Shown here: one piece after another, positions 44,877-54,064 of the stretch
Position numbering within the stretch: position 1 is the first letter of the stretch
Layout of the letters: every line of letters begins with the position of its first letter
Origin: Eisenbergiella tayi
GTDB lineage: Bacteria > Bacillota > Clostridia > Lachnospirales > Lachnospiraceae
Reading direction: 5' to 3'
NCBI RefSeq assembly: GCF_001881565.1
Contig: NZ_MPDJ01000001.1
Span: 988,829 to 1,052,828 of the forward strand
DNA: 64,000 nt
Program-made: the position numbers and the translations under genes
The notes under the pieces: generated by a model
The model's database searches: none
What the model was told of the DNA's origin: nothing
What the model saw: only the letters and a program-made list of their open reading frames with translations

Positions 44877-46073
44877 TCAACCTCTGTTACCATACTCCTC
44901 TTTTACAAATTTCCGCAGCGCCGGCAATGAGCGCTCCACCTTTTCCGTGTCAATACAATAAGCCATCCTGAAATACCCGGGGCATCCGAAGGTATCGCCG
45001 GGTACCAGAATCAAATCATATTTCAGAGCCTTCTGACAGAAAATTCCGGCATCCTCCTCCAGCGCCTTGGGGAATATGTAAAAGGTTCCGCCGGGTTTCA
45101 CACAGGTAAAGCCCAGCTCTGTCAGGCAATCATACAGCAGGTTCCTGTTGGTTTCATATACAGACAGATCCGCCGTCTTATCCAGGACCCTGGAAACCGC
45201 CAGCTGGATTATGGAAGGCGGGCAGTTATGCCCGATCCCCCTGGAAATCTGGCCGCACATATTTACAATGGTTTCCGCATCCCTGCAGGCAGGGTTCACT
45301 GCCACATAGCCTATTCTTTCTCCCGGAAGGGACAGGGACTTGGAATAGGAATAACAGGAAATGGTGTTGTCATAATAACCGGATACATAAGGAACCTTTA
45401 CTCCTGCAAATGCAATTTCCCGGTAGGGTTCATCCGATATGATAAAAATGTCGTGCCCGTACTCTTTTTCCTTTTCCCGGAGGATACCGGCAAGATGCTC
45501 AATGGTTTCTTCGGAATAAACCACGCCGGAAGGATTATTGGGCGAATTAATCAGCACCGCCATCACTTTTTCATTGAGCATCTCTTCAAATGCTACAAAA
45601 TTAATCTGGAAGCTGTCTGTATCCGCAGGGACGATTTTCAGGACAGCTCCGGTAAGGTTTACATAAGGATTGTATTCCGGGAAATACGGCGCAAAGGTGA
45701 GGATCTCATCCCCGGGCTGTGTGACCGCCCGATAGGCATGAGCCAAAGCTCCCGCCGCCCCGGATGCCATGAAGATATGCTCCGGTCCGTAATTCATTCC
45801 GAATCTTTCATTCAGAGACTGTGCAATTTTGGCCCTTACAGAAGGGATTCCCAGACTCGGACTGTATCCATGCAGTTCCATGGGATTGTCATTCTGAAGC
45901 ATTTCTATCATGCAGTCTGTAAATTCCTGCGGTACGGGTACGGAAGGGTTTCCCAGACTGTAGTCAAATACGTTCTCATAACCGATTTCTTCTCCACGCT
46001 TGGCGGCGAATTCAGACAAGGTACGGATGACTGATTTCCCGCTCAGCATAGCTTTGTATTGCTCTGATACCAT
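44877..46073 (-). CDS. PLP-dependent aminotransferase class I/II
   Basis: A 398-residue fold type I aminotransferase: FDYSLGNPSVPVP start, NSPNNPSGVVY, ISDEPYREI and the PLP lysine in SYSKSLSLPGERIGY. These mark the aspartate/aromatic aminotransferase Ib group. ATG 46073 follows GGAGGG. It precedes the patatin gene by 25 bases. The amino acid substrate cannot be fixed. Confidence 0.92.
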   Translation of the reverse strand: MVSEQYKAMLSGKSVIRTLSEFAAKRGEEIGYENVFDYSLGNPSVPVPQEFTDCMIEMLQNDNPMELHGYSPSLGIPSVRAKIAQSLNERFGMNYGPEHIFMASGAAGALAHAYRAVTQPGDEILTFAPYFPEYNPYVNLTGAVLKIVPADTDSFQINFVAFEEMLNEKVMAVLINSPNNPSGVVYSEETIEHLAGILREKEKEYGHDIFIISDEPYREIAFAGVKVPYVSGYYDNTISCYSYSKSLSLPGERIGYVAVNPACRDAETIVNMCGQISRGIGHNCPPSIIQLAVSRVLDKTADLSVYETNRNLLYDCLTELGFTCVKPGGTFYIFPKALEEDAGIFCQKALKYDLILVPGDTFGCPGYFRMAYCIDTEKVERSLPALRKFVKEEYGNRG

Positions 46074-46122
46074 ATTTCCCTCCAAACTGCCTTTCGGCGC
46101 TGATGTGTTTTTTATCCCGATT

Positions 46123-46159
46123 ATTGTATCACAGGGGGGAGGGGGTTACAATAGTAACC
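46123..46159 (-). promoter_or_regulatory. Promoter of the aminotransferase gene with palindrome on its -35
   Basis: Minus strand TTGTAA (46146-46151), 17-base spacer, TACAAT (46123-46128). The perfect inverted repeat GGTTAC-AATA-GTAACC (46144-46159) covers the -35 box and may be an operator. Confidence 0.65.
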
Positions 46160-46179
46160 TTGTAGCCTCTCGGAAGGGC

Positions 46180-46497
46180 GCACGGAGGCGCTTTTCCTCC
46201 ACGGCCCTGGCGAATTATGTCCCCGGCGGGTGGGATTGGTGGTGCTGGGTGCAGTTGAGGAAATGGGATATTACTAACTGTTCTGTGTGCCCCATATGCT
46301 GTCGGCGCGGCTTGAACTCCTCACGCGCCGACTTTCAGTCGTTCGCGTTCGTCAGACAGCGCCGCTAGGGGCGGACAGTATATGGGGCACACAGAGCAGT
46401 AAGTAATATCTCCATTTTCTCATATGCACCCAGCTCCACCAATCCCACCCGCCGGGGACATAATTCGCGGGGCCGTGGAGGAAAAGCGCCTCCGTGC
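46180..46497 (+). repeat. Long palindromic element, family B copy 1
   Basis: A 318-bp imperfect palindrome centred near 46339. Left and right outer arms (about 46180-46303 and 46374-46497) match over more than 110 bases. Sequence shared with copy 2 (54065-54442) is limited to GGGATATT(A/T)CTAACTGTTCTG on the left, CAG(A)(G/A)CAGTAAG on the right, and the apex (GCGGC, TGAACTCCTC, GTCGT, ACAG, CGCCGCTA, GCGGAC). Between these the inner arm (TGTGCCCCATAT here, CATTTCCTGTC in copy 2) is different but still paired. Several left/right differences are G.U pairs on the plus strand and none on the minus strand. It lies between a terminator (46523-46567) and the aminotransferase promoter, so it is not part of either neighbouring transcript. 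Confidence 0.85.
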
Positions 46498-46522
46498 TGG
46501 AGTAGATTGGCTGGGGGAGGGG

Positions 46523-46567
46523 AAAAAAGACTGGAGGGCCGATGGGGTATCGGGGGGCCAGTCTTTT
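46523..46567 (-). terminator. Terminator of the CobS-like gene
   Basis: GACTGG-AGGG-CCGAT / ATCGG-GGGG-CCAGTC hairpin with TTTTTT on the minus-strand side and TTTT on the plus side. It isolates element B copy 1 from the upstream gene. The remaining 46568-46677 is G/T-rich without a feature. Confidence 0.8.
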
Positions 46568-46677
46568 GGATGTTGGATGATTAAGTTTTTTATGTAAATT
46601 AGAATAATTTCAAATAGTAGTGAGTTTATTTTTGTTGATGTCGGTGTTGGTGTTTGGGCTTAGGCTGGTGCAATGCT

Positions 46678-47460
46678 TTAGAGGCTGGTGAAGTCTGTGG
46701 GCATGCGGTAGACTAAGAGGGCCATGAGGGGGATTAGGATTTCGCAGACCTGGACGAAGAAGCTGGCTATGTCTTCGGTGATGCCGCCGAAGTGTTTGTA
46801 GGCTACCCAGCAGTAGTAGAGGAATGCGATGGCGGCGCCTGCGAGGCAGGCGAGGCCTACGGTTAGGTTCATGCGGAGCATGAAGAAGGCGCAGGCGGCG
46901 GTGTAGAGGATGAGGATGGCGGCCACTGCTGTCTTGGCTTTGCCTTCCGGGACGTAGAGGGAGCATTTGCTGGTCTGGGAATGGCGGAGGAAGATGATGG
47001 AGAGGCCGTAGAGGGTTCTGGAGAGGATGAAGCCGAGGGCTACTACTGGCCATCCGTCTATGGGCATTTCACTCCAGAGTCCTACTATAATAAGGAAGTA
47101 GCTGACGCAGGTGATGATGGCAAAGTAGCCGCTGTGGGAGTCCTGCAGGATTTCCAGTTTGCCTTTTCTGGGCTGATGGGAGGACAGAGCGTCAACCGTG
47201 CGGAAAAATCCGTCCATGAAGGCTCCGCTGGAGAGGAGGAGGGGGATCATTACGCAGACTACGGAACGGAGGAATTCATAGTCGAGCAGGTAGGGATGGA
47301 CTATCCTCCATTCGGTAATTAAAAAAGCAATAACAGCTCCGACCCAGGGGACAAAGCAAAGGATGTATTTGGTATTTTCTTTTGTTTTGTCAATCTGGCG
47401 GGCAGGTATTATGGAATACATGGAAAAAGCTAAACGAAAACTGTTCCAAATCTGTTTCAT
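46678..47460 (-). CDS. cobS: Adenosylcobinamide-GDP ribazoletransferase CobS-like
   Basis: A 260-residue polytopic protein. The CobS signature region is present as FMDGFFRTVDALSSH followed by KLEILQDSHSGYFA, the D-D metal motif and the KLEIMKDS-like helix; the C-terminal GGITED is one residue off the usual GG.TGD. It would join the lower-ligand nucleotide to cobinamide at the membrane. No other cobalamin genes are nearby. ATG 47460 follows AGGAG. The last two thirds of the gene switch to strongly C-ending codons, unlike neighbours and unlike its own first third. Confidence 0.85.
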   Translation of the reverse strand: MKQIWNSFRLAFSMYSIIPARQIDKTKENTKYILCFVPWVGAVIAFLITEWRIVHPYLLDYEFLRSVVCVMIPLLLSSGAFMDGFFRTVDALSSHQPRKGKLEILQDSHSGYFAIITCVSYFLIIVGLWSEMPIDGWPVVALGFILSRTLYGLSIIFLRHSQTSKCSLYVPEGKAKTAVAAILILYTAACAFFMLRMNLTVGLACLAGAAIAFLYYCWVAYKHFGGITEDIASFFVQVCEILIPLMALLVYRMPTDFTSL

Positions 47461-47520
47461 GCTGCTGCTCCTGTCTCTTTGGTATTTGTAGCTGTTCAGT
47501 ACCTTCACAGTTACTGGTAT

Positions 47521-48714
47521 TTATTCTATAACCACATCATCGGCATATTCGTCCCATATCAGGCATATCCAGGTTTTGCCCTGGCTGAGCTGGATGGGAT
47601 CGCCGTTTTTATCCACATAGTATGCGGGATCGGTGTCTGCATAGCGGGACCAGGTGCCTTCGGTCATTTTTCCCTGGGTGAAAACCTGTACTTTCATGTT
47701 ATTGTCACCGTGGCAGCCGAAGGCGAGGTAGTCGTTTGCATCCCTCACTTCTCCGTAGCAGTATTGGAATATGACGTTGTCGTAGGACAGCTGTTCTCCG
47801 GTGCTTTCGTCAATGTGGGGGCCGCCGTATTGGAAGCGGTAGTATTTTCCGTCTTTCTCGTTGTATTCAAAGTAAGCCTGTACCTTGCTGAAGCCGTTGG
47901 GCAGGTCTTTCTCTTTTCCTCCGGGATAGAGGAGAAGGGCCTTTTGTCCGCTGCTGTTGTTGGGCTTCTGTCCGTCCGGGGCAAAGGCAAATTTGGGTTT
48001 ATGGGTATCATGGTAGGTCTGGCTGTAGCCGAATTTATCAATATCCTTCTGAAGGCCTTTGATATCTACGTAAACGTTATGGGGGGCCTTCCTTTTGGAG
48101 GTGCGCAGGAAGGTGCTTGCGGCAGGATGGTCTATGCCTGCAACGGCGCCGCTGATGTTGTCCACGCGATCACTGTTAAGCAGCTCTCCCACATAGGGGG
48201 TTGCCTGTCCGAAGTGGGCGTAAATGGCATCGAATTCCAGGGCGCAGTAGACAAAGTAGTCACGGCTGCTTCTTATATATCCAATTTGGTCCATGTCCTG
48301 GTAATTTTCAAAAATACCCATTAATCTGGTAATACGGCCCTCCACTGGGGCTTCGTATATGATGGAGGCCTGGGAAATGCCTGTCTGGGGGGTTCCTTCA
48401 ATGATGTTATTGAGCATTACGGCAAGGGGACGCCTGTTTACTTCGCCGGGATCCATTTTTTCTCCGGTGAGGAAGCTGTGCTGGCCGTCATTCTGTACCT
48501 TCAGGGACTCTTCCTCATGGGTGAGCGATCCGGTTTCATTGGCTTCCGCCTGTTCGCTGGCGCTGACGGAGGAAGACTGTCCGGGGGTTTCTGTTTCGGC
48601 AGGCTGTTCCTGTTTTTTCCCGCAGCCCGCAAGAAGCGCTGCTCCCAACAGTAACACGGCTAAAAAAGCGGTTGCCCGGTATTTCATCCCTTTTACTATC
48701 TGGATTTTTTTCAT
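47521..48714 (-). CDS. DUF3048 lipoprotein (YerB-like)
   Basis: A 397-residue exported lipoprotein: basic start, hydrophobic segment and lipobox LLAGC near residue 31, then a Ser/Glu-rich linker and two DUF3048 domains (RRPLAVMLNNIIEGTPQTGIS, key part VMLNN...PQTG; IYEAPVEGRITRLMGIF; RSSRDYFVY; and a C-terminal GKTWICLI). It is anchored outside the membrane. YerB-like proteins have no firm function. ATG 48714 follows AGGAG. 48715-48883 shows no feature. Confidence 0.88.
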   Translation of the reverse strand: MKKIQIVKGMKYRATAFLAVLLLGAALLAGCGKKQEQPAETETPGQSSSVSASEQAEANETGSLTHEEESLKVQNDGQHSFLTGEKMDPGEVNRRPLAVMLNNIIEGTPQTGISQASIIYEAPVEGRITRLMGIFENYQDMDQIGYIRSSRDYFVYCALEFDAIYAHFGQATPYVGELLNSDRVDNISGAVAGIDHPAASTFLRTSKRKAPHNVYVDIKGLQKDIDKFGYSQTYHDTHKPKFAFAPDGQKPNNSSGQKALLLYPGGKEKDLPNGFSKVQAYFEYNEKDGKYYRFQYGGPHIDESTGEQLSYDNVIFQYCYGEVRDANDYLAFGCHGDNNMKVQVFTQGKMTEGTWSRYADTDPAYYVDKNGDPIQLSQGKTWICLIWDEYADDVVIE

Positions 48715-48883
48715 GTGTTTCTCCTAAAAAAACGATTCCCGGCGAAGGTTTCTTCCCATTCGCCCGGTTTCTGTGATTTTCCTGTTAGCGGTTATTCGGT
48801 TTTGCATTTTTCGACATAAAGTCCATAAATTCTATGATATTGTACTGCGCAGATCAATGAAAGTCCAGTAATTTATGAAATTC

Positions 48884-50515
48884 TTAATGAATTAAACGGC
48901 ATTTTTCTGCGACTCTGACAAACAAAGTTCCCTTGGGCAGTGCCAGGAGATCTTTTCTTCCGACGGCTCCCATTTTGATGGTGAGGACAAAGTATATGGG
49001 GACCGCAACAAGGATCGCGGCGGCCAGGCATACTACATTCATATGGATGAGCAGGTACAGGCCATGGTAAACGCCAAAGGCAGCGACGCCCATGAGAATG
49101 GCGGCCCATCCGGGGAGCAGGAAGGTTTTAATGATTTCCTGCTTGTATTTCAGTTCCTTCTTTACAGAGATACCGTTCAAAATGCACATAAGGAAGGAGT
49201 ATAGCACTGTGGCAATAACCAGGGTATAAAGCCCTAAATCAGTGGTCAGCAGCAGAGGAACCAGTACCACGGTCTGGATGACCAGGGCTACCGCAGCATT
49301 GACTACGGGCAGGTTCACTTTGCCGATTCCCTGCAGAACCGCGTTGCTGATTGTGGAAAGAGCGTAGAAAATAATGCTTATGCTCATGGCCGCAAGCAGG
49401 TAGGATACGGTATCCACCGACGCCTTCTGGGGATATAAAAGCAGGGTGACCGGCTTGGCCAGTACCGTCAGGCCTACGGCGGAGGGAATGGAGAGAAACA
49501 TGGTTGTTTTGATTGCCGTTCCGATTCTTCTGTTGGTTCCCGCGATGTCTCCCTGTGCGAAGCTACCCGAAATTCCGGGGATCATGGCAGAGGACATGGC
49601 GGAAGCAATGGCGATGGGGATATTGGATATCTGCTTGGCCTTGCCGCTGAACAGGCCGTACTGTGTGTAAGCCTCGGCTTCAGTGAAGCCTTTTACATGC
49701 TCCATAATCCTCGTATATATAGTAAGGTTGAGAGAAGTATTAAAGTTATAGATAAAGGTGCTCAGGATGACCGGTGTCACCATGGTAATGATGATTTTGT
49801 AAACCTCACCGGTGGATAAAACCTGGGAAGAATTATCTCTCTTCACCTTACGGTTGATATATTCCTTATTCAGCAAGAACACGCCCAGCATGAAAAGCAG
49901 GGCTATTATTACGCCGGATCCGGTGCCGATAGCACTTCCCGACGCGCCATATACGGCCTGGGTAGTTGTGTCGGAATCTGATACGGCCTTTATCAGAAGA
50001 AATGCCGCCAGGATACTGACTACCGCATTGAGTATCTGCTCCACTATCTGGGAAAATGAGGTGGGCACCATGGTTCCGTGTGCCTGGAAATATCCTCTCA
50101 GGACCCCCAGAAGCCCGGAGAAGAAAATGGTTGGGGCAAAAATGCGCAGTACCGGAATGGAATTGCCTCCCACCAGCAGGCCCGCGCCGAAGAAGGTAAA
50201 AAGGCTCGCCAAGCCGCCTACCACCACTACATAGCCGATGGCGCAGCGGAATATTTTCTGGGCGTTCCGGTATTCCTTCAGCGCCAGTCTCTGGGCGATG
50301 ACCTTGGAGATCGCAGAAGGAATACTATAGGAAGAAACAAGAAGTATGATCGTATAGATCTCGTAGGCGGAAGAATAATATCCGTTACCTTCATCCCCGA
50401 TAACGGCGGCCAGCGGGCTTCTGTATAAAATTCCTATAATCCGGCAGATAATTCCCGCGGCTGCAAGGATCCCTGCCTGCATGACAAAGTTATTGCTGTT
50501 TTTCTTTTTCCCCAT
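48884..50515 (-). CDS. MurJ/SpoVB-like flippase (polysaccharide biosynthesis family)
   Basis: A 543-residue membrane protein with about 14 TM segments of the MOP superfamily. N-terminal QAGILAAAGIICRIIG and the SAYEIYTIILLVSSYSIPSAISKVIA stretch (key words IPSAISK) match SpoVB/YtgP/MurJ lipid-linked sugar flippases. It may flip lipid II or a surface-polymer precursor. Downstream genes on other transcripts include UppP; the DHHW and MBOAT genes directly upstream on this strand suggest a modified surface polymer. Confidence 0.9.
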   Translation of the reverse strand: MGKKKNSNNFVMQAGILAAAGIICRIIGILYRSPLAAVIGDEGNGYYSSAYEIYTIILLVSSYSIPSAISKVIAQRLALKEYRNAQKIFRCAIGYVVVVGGLASLFTFFGAGLLVGGNSIPVLRIFAPTIFFSGLLGVLRGYFQAHGTMVPTSFSQIVEQILNAVVSILAAFLLIKAVSDSDTTTQAVYGASGSAIGTGSGVIIALLFMLGVFLLNKEYINRKVKRDNSSQVLSTGEVYKIIITMVTPVILSTFIYNFNTSLNLTIYTRIMEHVKGFTEAEAYTQYGLFSGKAKQISNIPIAIASAMSSAMIPGISGSFAQGDIAGTNRRIGTAIKTTMFLSIPSAVGLTVLAKPVTLLLYPQKASVDTVSYLLAAMSISIIFYALSTISNAVLQGIGKVNLPVVNAAVALVIQTVVLVPLLLTTDLGLYTLVIATVLYSFLMCILNGISVKKELKYKQEIIKTFLLPGWAAILMGVAAFGVYHGLYLLIHMNVVCLAAAILVAVPIYFVLTIKMGAVGRKDLLALPKGTLFVRVAEKCRLIH

Positions 50516-50540
50516 ATATTAACCACCTGTTAAAAAATGC

Positions 50541-51641
50541 TTACTCAGAAAGGCGGAAGGAAAGCAGGGCATCCAGCCTTCTTTCCACAACCTCATAAAC
50601 AAAAATATCCGGCTGCTGTTCATCGATCATCGACTGTTCAAAACATCCGTTCCAATGCGGCATATAGGTATATGCGAAATTGGAGGCAAGCACAGGGGCC
50701 ATTCCGCCTGCAAAGGAATCCCTTACAAGGAAAAGCCGTCTTCTGTCCGGTGAGTCCGACTGGTATATCAGTTCTGTGGCATCAATAGCCTGGATAACCG
50801 CCAGATTGTTGGTGGGGTATCCGGTCACATCATAGCTGACCTCAGCCGGCTTGTTCTTTTTATAATAGTCTCTCAGATTCATCATATTCGCCAGATCATA
50901 TCCTGAGAAGTCATTGGGGGTAATCGTCAGTTCTTCCACCTGAGGGACCTGAATGCCCAGTTCCTGCAGAAGGGCTTTGGCTCCGATATAAGCTCCCAGA
51001 TAGTTCCAGTGGGTATCGTAGTGCCAATACAGATCATATTGATCCTTGTAGGCCATCAGTTCTTCTTTCGGGTATACAATACGGATTCCCGTCTCTTCGC
51101 GCAGATAAGAAATAACCTGCTCCGCCCGGGTCTGTTCTCCTCTTTTCCTGATATAGTCAGGAAGATTGTCCGAATAGATTTCTTCTTTATTAGAAGGAAT
51201 CATGAGGATAAATTCAATCCCTCTGGCTTCCAGATAGGCTTTGGTGCTCAGAATATTATCCTTTATCAGCTCCAGCTGATCCCGGGTATACAGATTGGTT
51301 CCCTTATAATCTTCAATACTTCCCTCATCCGTAAAAAACAACCAGTTATTTTTTCCCAGCACCACGCTGGAGGATGAGGAATCCCGGAAAACATTCATAC
51401 TCAGAATGCTGTTCGCTTCTATCATCTGGCTTCTGAAGGCCAGGTGATCGTTATAATAGCTGCTATATTCGGAGGCAAAGGTCTGCAGGTTATCCCGGGA
51501 GAGAACCGGTTTCTCCGCCAGCTGCCTGTTTTCCGTATTTTCCGTATTTATATAAGGTTCTGCAAAATGATATATGATTCCCGGCCCTATAACCAGCAGG
51601 GCAAATACAATGATCCACGCCGCCGCCTTCTTTTTCGTCAT
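50541..51641 (-). CDS. DHHW family protein (AlgX/DltD-like acylation partner)
   Basis: A 366-residue protein with one N-terminal TM anchor (about 7-27) and a large extracytoplasmic domain. Motif WHYDTHWNYLGAY gives the family DHHW variant, and VLGKNNWLFF and LMIPSNKEEIYSD recall AlgJ/AlgX SGNH-like acetyltransferases. Such proteins accept an acyl group handed over by an MBOAT channel. The MBOAT gene lies 83 bases upstream on the same strand, supporting a two-protein O-acylation machine. Confidence 0.9.
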   Translation of the reverse strand: MTKKKAAAWIIVFALLVIGPGIIYHFAEPYINTENTENRQLAEKPVLSRDNLQTFASEYSSYYNDHLAFRSQMIEANSILSMNVFRDSSSSSVVLGKNNWLFFTDEGSIEDYKGTNLYTRDQLELIKDNILSTKAYLEARGIEFILMIPSNKEEIYSDNLPDYIRKRGEQTRAEQVISYLREETGIRIVYPKEELMAYKDQYDLYWHYDTHWNYLGAYIGAKALLQELGIQVPQVEELTITPNDFSGYDLANMMNLRDYYKKNKPAEVSYDVTGYPTNNLAVIQAIDATELIYQSDSPDRRRLFLVRDSFAGGMAPVLASNFAYTYMPHWNGCFEQSMIDEQQPDIFVYEVVERRLDALLSFRLSE

Positions 51642-51724
51642 GTGCCGCTCCTTTCGTATCTCGTTCCCTATCTTAAGAAAAAATCACGCTTGCAGCCGTG
51701 ATGGTACCCGACAGCTGCACATAC

Positions 51725-53137
51725 TTAAAAGTTCATGTAAATAAACGCACTGTAGGTACTGCTTACCATAAGCATTACGCTGTAGACAAGAAGCAGCATG
51801 CAGAAAACCAGTTCCGCGGTGCTGTTTTTGAATTTTTCTGTCCGGGGCATGATCTTAACTGCCGCTTTCTGCAGCAGGCCGCAGCCCAGAATACCGCAGG
51901 CCGCCATAAAAAAGGCTCTGTTGGTCACAAGCTCCTGTACGGCGTAGCCGGATGCGGTATACATCCAGGGGAGGAACATCCGCTTCAGATATTGAAGAGT
52001 CAGCCCCACATCCCCTACCCGGAAGAAGGTCCAGCCCACGCACAGCACCAGGATGGTATAAACATGCTTCACCACTTTTGTTTTTTCCAGTATTTTCCCC
52101 AGCCCCAGACGTTCCAGGACCATAAAAAATCCATGGAAAATCCCCCAGCAGATAAAATCCCAGCTGGCGCCGTGCCACAGGCCGGTGGCAATAAAAATAA
52201 TGGATATATTAATATAGGTCCTTACCTTGCCCTTCCGGTTTCCTCCCAGGGGGAAATACAGATATTCACGGAACCAGGAGGTCAGGGAAATATGCCACCT
52301 GCGCCAGAAATCGGTTATGGTAGAGGCAATATAAGGATAATTGAAGTTTTCCGTCAGATGGAAGCCAAACATTTTTCCCAGCCCCACCGCCATGTCGGAA
52401 TAGCCTGAAAAATCATAATACAGCTGCAGGGAATAAAAAATAATGGCAACCCAGGCAAGCACACCATTTATGTTTCCCAAATCCAGCCCATATATCCGAT
52501 CCACGCAGGCTCCCAGCGTATCCGCAATAATGACCTTTTTCGCCAGTCCATATACAAAACGACGGATTCCTTCGCCCATAAGCGTCAGACTCTGCTGCCG
52601 CTGTGTCAGCTGTTTTTCAAAGTCCCTGTATTTTTCAATGGGGCCCTGTGTTATTTTCGGGAAAAAGGAAAAATAAAGCGCCATATTCAGGACATTTTTC
52701 TGGGCCGGATATTTTTTCTTATACAGATCTATCAGATAGGTCATAGCCTGGAAGGTAAAAAAGGACACACCTAAAGGCAGGGCAATGTCCTTCATTGACA
52801 ATAGCTCCCTGCCGAATATCTTGTTTAATGTATTAATGAAGAAATTGAAATATTTATAATAGCCCAGGATTCCCAGATTTACCAGGATTCCGGCGATAAG
52901 AATGAATTTCCTTCTCCCCTGGCCCTGTATTCCGTCCATAAAAAGCCCCAACGCATAATTAGCCAGTATGGAAACCAGAAGCAGCCACATATATCTGGGT
53001 TCGCCCCATGCATAAAACAGCAGACTGGCAGCCAGCAGCAGGATATTCTGAAGCTTCCTGCTCTTTCCCGCAATTTTATCCAATATAAATACTATGGGCA
53101 GAAAAGCCCACAAAAATATCATCGAGCTGAATACCAT
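51725..53137 (-). CDS. MBOAT O-acyltransferase (AlgI/DltB-like)
   Basis: A 470-residue polytopic enzyme of the AlgI/DltB group. The conserved catalytic His lies in ATGLWHGASWDFICWG near residue 310, with WHISLTSWFREYLYFPLGG before it. It moves acetyl or alanyl groups across the membrane, probably to the DHHW partner. The order MBOAT, DHHW, flippase reads as one operon for surface polysaccharide acylation. The polymer is not identified here. Confidence 0.94.
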   Translation of the reverse strand: MVFSSMIFLWAFLPIVFILDKIAGKSRKLQNILLLAASLLFYAWGEPRYMWLLLVSILANYALGLFMDGIQGQGRRKFILIAGILVNLGILGYYKYFNFFINTLNKIFGRELLSMKDIALPLGVSFFTFQAMTYLIDLYKKKYPAQKNVLNMALYFSFFPKITQGPIEKYRDFEKQLTQRQQSLTLMGEGIRRFVYGLAKKVIIADTLGACVDRIYGLDLGNINGVLAWVAIIFYSLQLYYDFSGYSDMAVGLGKMFGFHLTENFNYPYIASTITDFWRRWHISLTSWFREYLYFPLGGNRKGKVRTYINISIIFIATGLWHGASWDFICWGIFHGFFMVLERLGLGKILEKTKVVKHVYTILVLCVGWTFFRVGDVGLTLQYLKRMFLPWMYTASGYAVQELVTNRAFFMAACGILGCGLLQKAAVKIMPRTEKFKNSTAELVFCMLLLVYSVMLMVSSTYSAFIYMNF

Positions 53138-53226
53138 TCTTTTTTCTCCGTCTTCTTTTGTGCTTCCCGAAATATCCGTTTACAGCCATTCGCCTTCTAC
53201 TTATTATAAACGGTAGACGACATTTT

Positions 53227-53952
53227 TCAAACCTTTTTTATGAGATCACGAATGACCTCCCCGGCCGCAATCAGTCCGGCCACGCTGGGGACAAAGGAAA
53301 CGCTCCCGGGAACGGAACGTCTGCGGGATGTGGAATCCTCTTCCGTCATAAGGCTTTTCTCCGGTTTCCGTGCCTCTTCTCTGGAATACACCACCTTCAG
53401 ATCTTGAATTCCCCTGGCCTTCAGCTCTCTGCGCATAACCCTGGCAAGAGGGCACACGCTTGTCTGATAGATATCTGTCACCTCAAAGCGGGTGGGCTCC
53501 AGCTTATTGCCGGCTCCCATACTGCTGATAACCGGTACACCGGCCTCCTTTGCCCGCACCACCAGTTCCAGCTTTGCCGTCACCGTATCCACCGCATCCA
53601 CCACATAACTATAGGAAGAAAAATCAAATTCGTCCGCGTTTTCCGGCAGGAAAAAGCATTCCCGTGTTTCCACCGCCGCCTGGGGATTGATCGAAAGAAT
53701 ACGCTCCTTCATCACCTGCGTTTTATACCTGCCCACCGTATCCAGGGTCGCTATAATCTGCCGGTTCAGGTTAGACAGCGCCACCTTATCATTATCCACC
53801 AGAAGGAAATACCCCACGCCGCTTCGTGCCAGCGCCTCCACAGTAAAGCCTCCCACGCCTCCGATTCCGAATACCGCCACTTTGGATCGGCTTAATTTAT
53901 CGATTCCTTCCTCTCCCAGAAGAAGGGCTGTTCTTACAAATTGCTCCTGCAT
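53227..53952 (-). CDS. tcdA: tRNA threonylcarbamoyladenosine dehydratase TcdA
   Basis: A 241-residue E1-like (ThiF/MoeB) enzyme. ATP-binding GIGGVGGFTVEALARSG near residue 30, LVDNDKVALSNLNRQ, DAVDTVTAKL and the SMGAGNKLEPTR segment mark the CsdL/TcdA type. It cyclises t6A37 to ct6A. With MtaB in the same window the cell could make ms2ct6A. No sulfur-transfer partner adjoins it. Confidence 0.94.
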   Translation of the reverse strand: MQEQFVRTALLLGEEGIDKLSRSKVAVFGIGGVGGFTVEALARSGVGYFLLVDNDKVALSNLNRQIIATLDTVGRYKTQVMKERILSINPQAAVETRECFFLPENADEFDFSSYSYVVDAVDTVTAKLELVVRAKEAGVPVISSMGAGNKLEPTRFEVTDIYQTSVCPLARVMRRELKARGIQDLKVVYSREEARKPEKSLMTEEDSTSRRRSVPGSVSFVPSVAGLIAAGEVIRDLIKKV

Positions 53953-54002
53953 TCACTTTTACCTCACTGTATTTCCGAATCCATATAAAGGGAATGGACT
54001 TC

Positions 54003-54032
54003 ATTATACCATTGTCCCTTTAAATCTGTCTA
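54003..54032 (-). promoter_or_regulatory. Promoter of tcdA
   Basis: Minus strand TAGACA (54027-54032), 18-base spacer, TATAAT (54003-54008) with an extended TGG just before it. Confidence 0.65.
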
Positions 54033-54064
54033 TGCATTCATGTACAGTTGATGTATGGAGGGGC

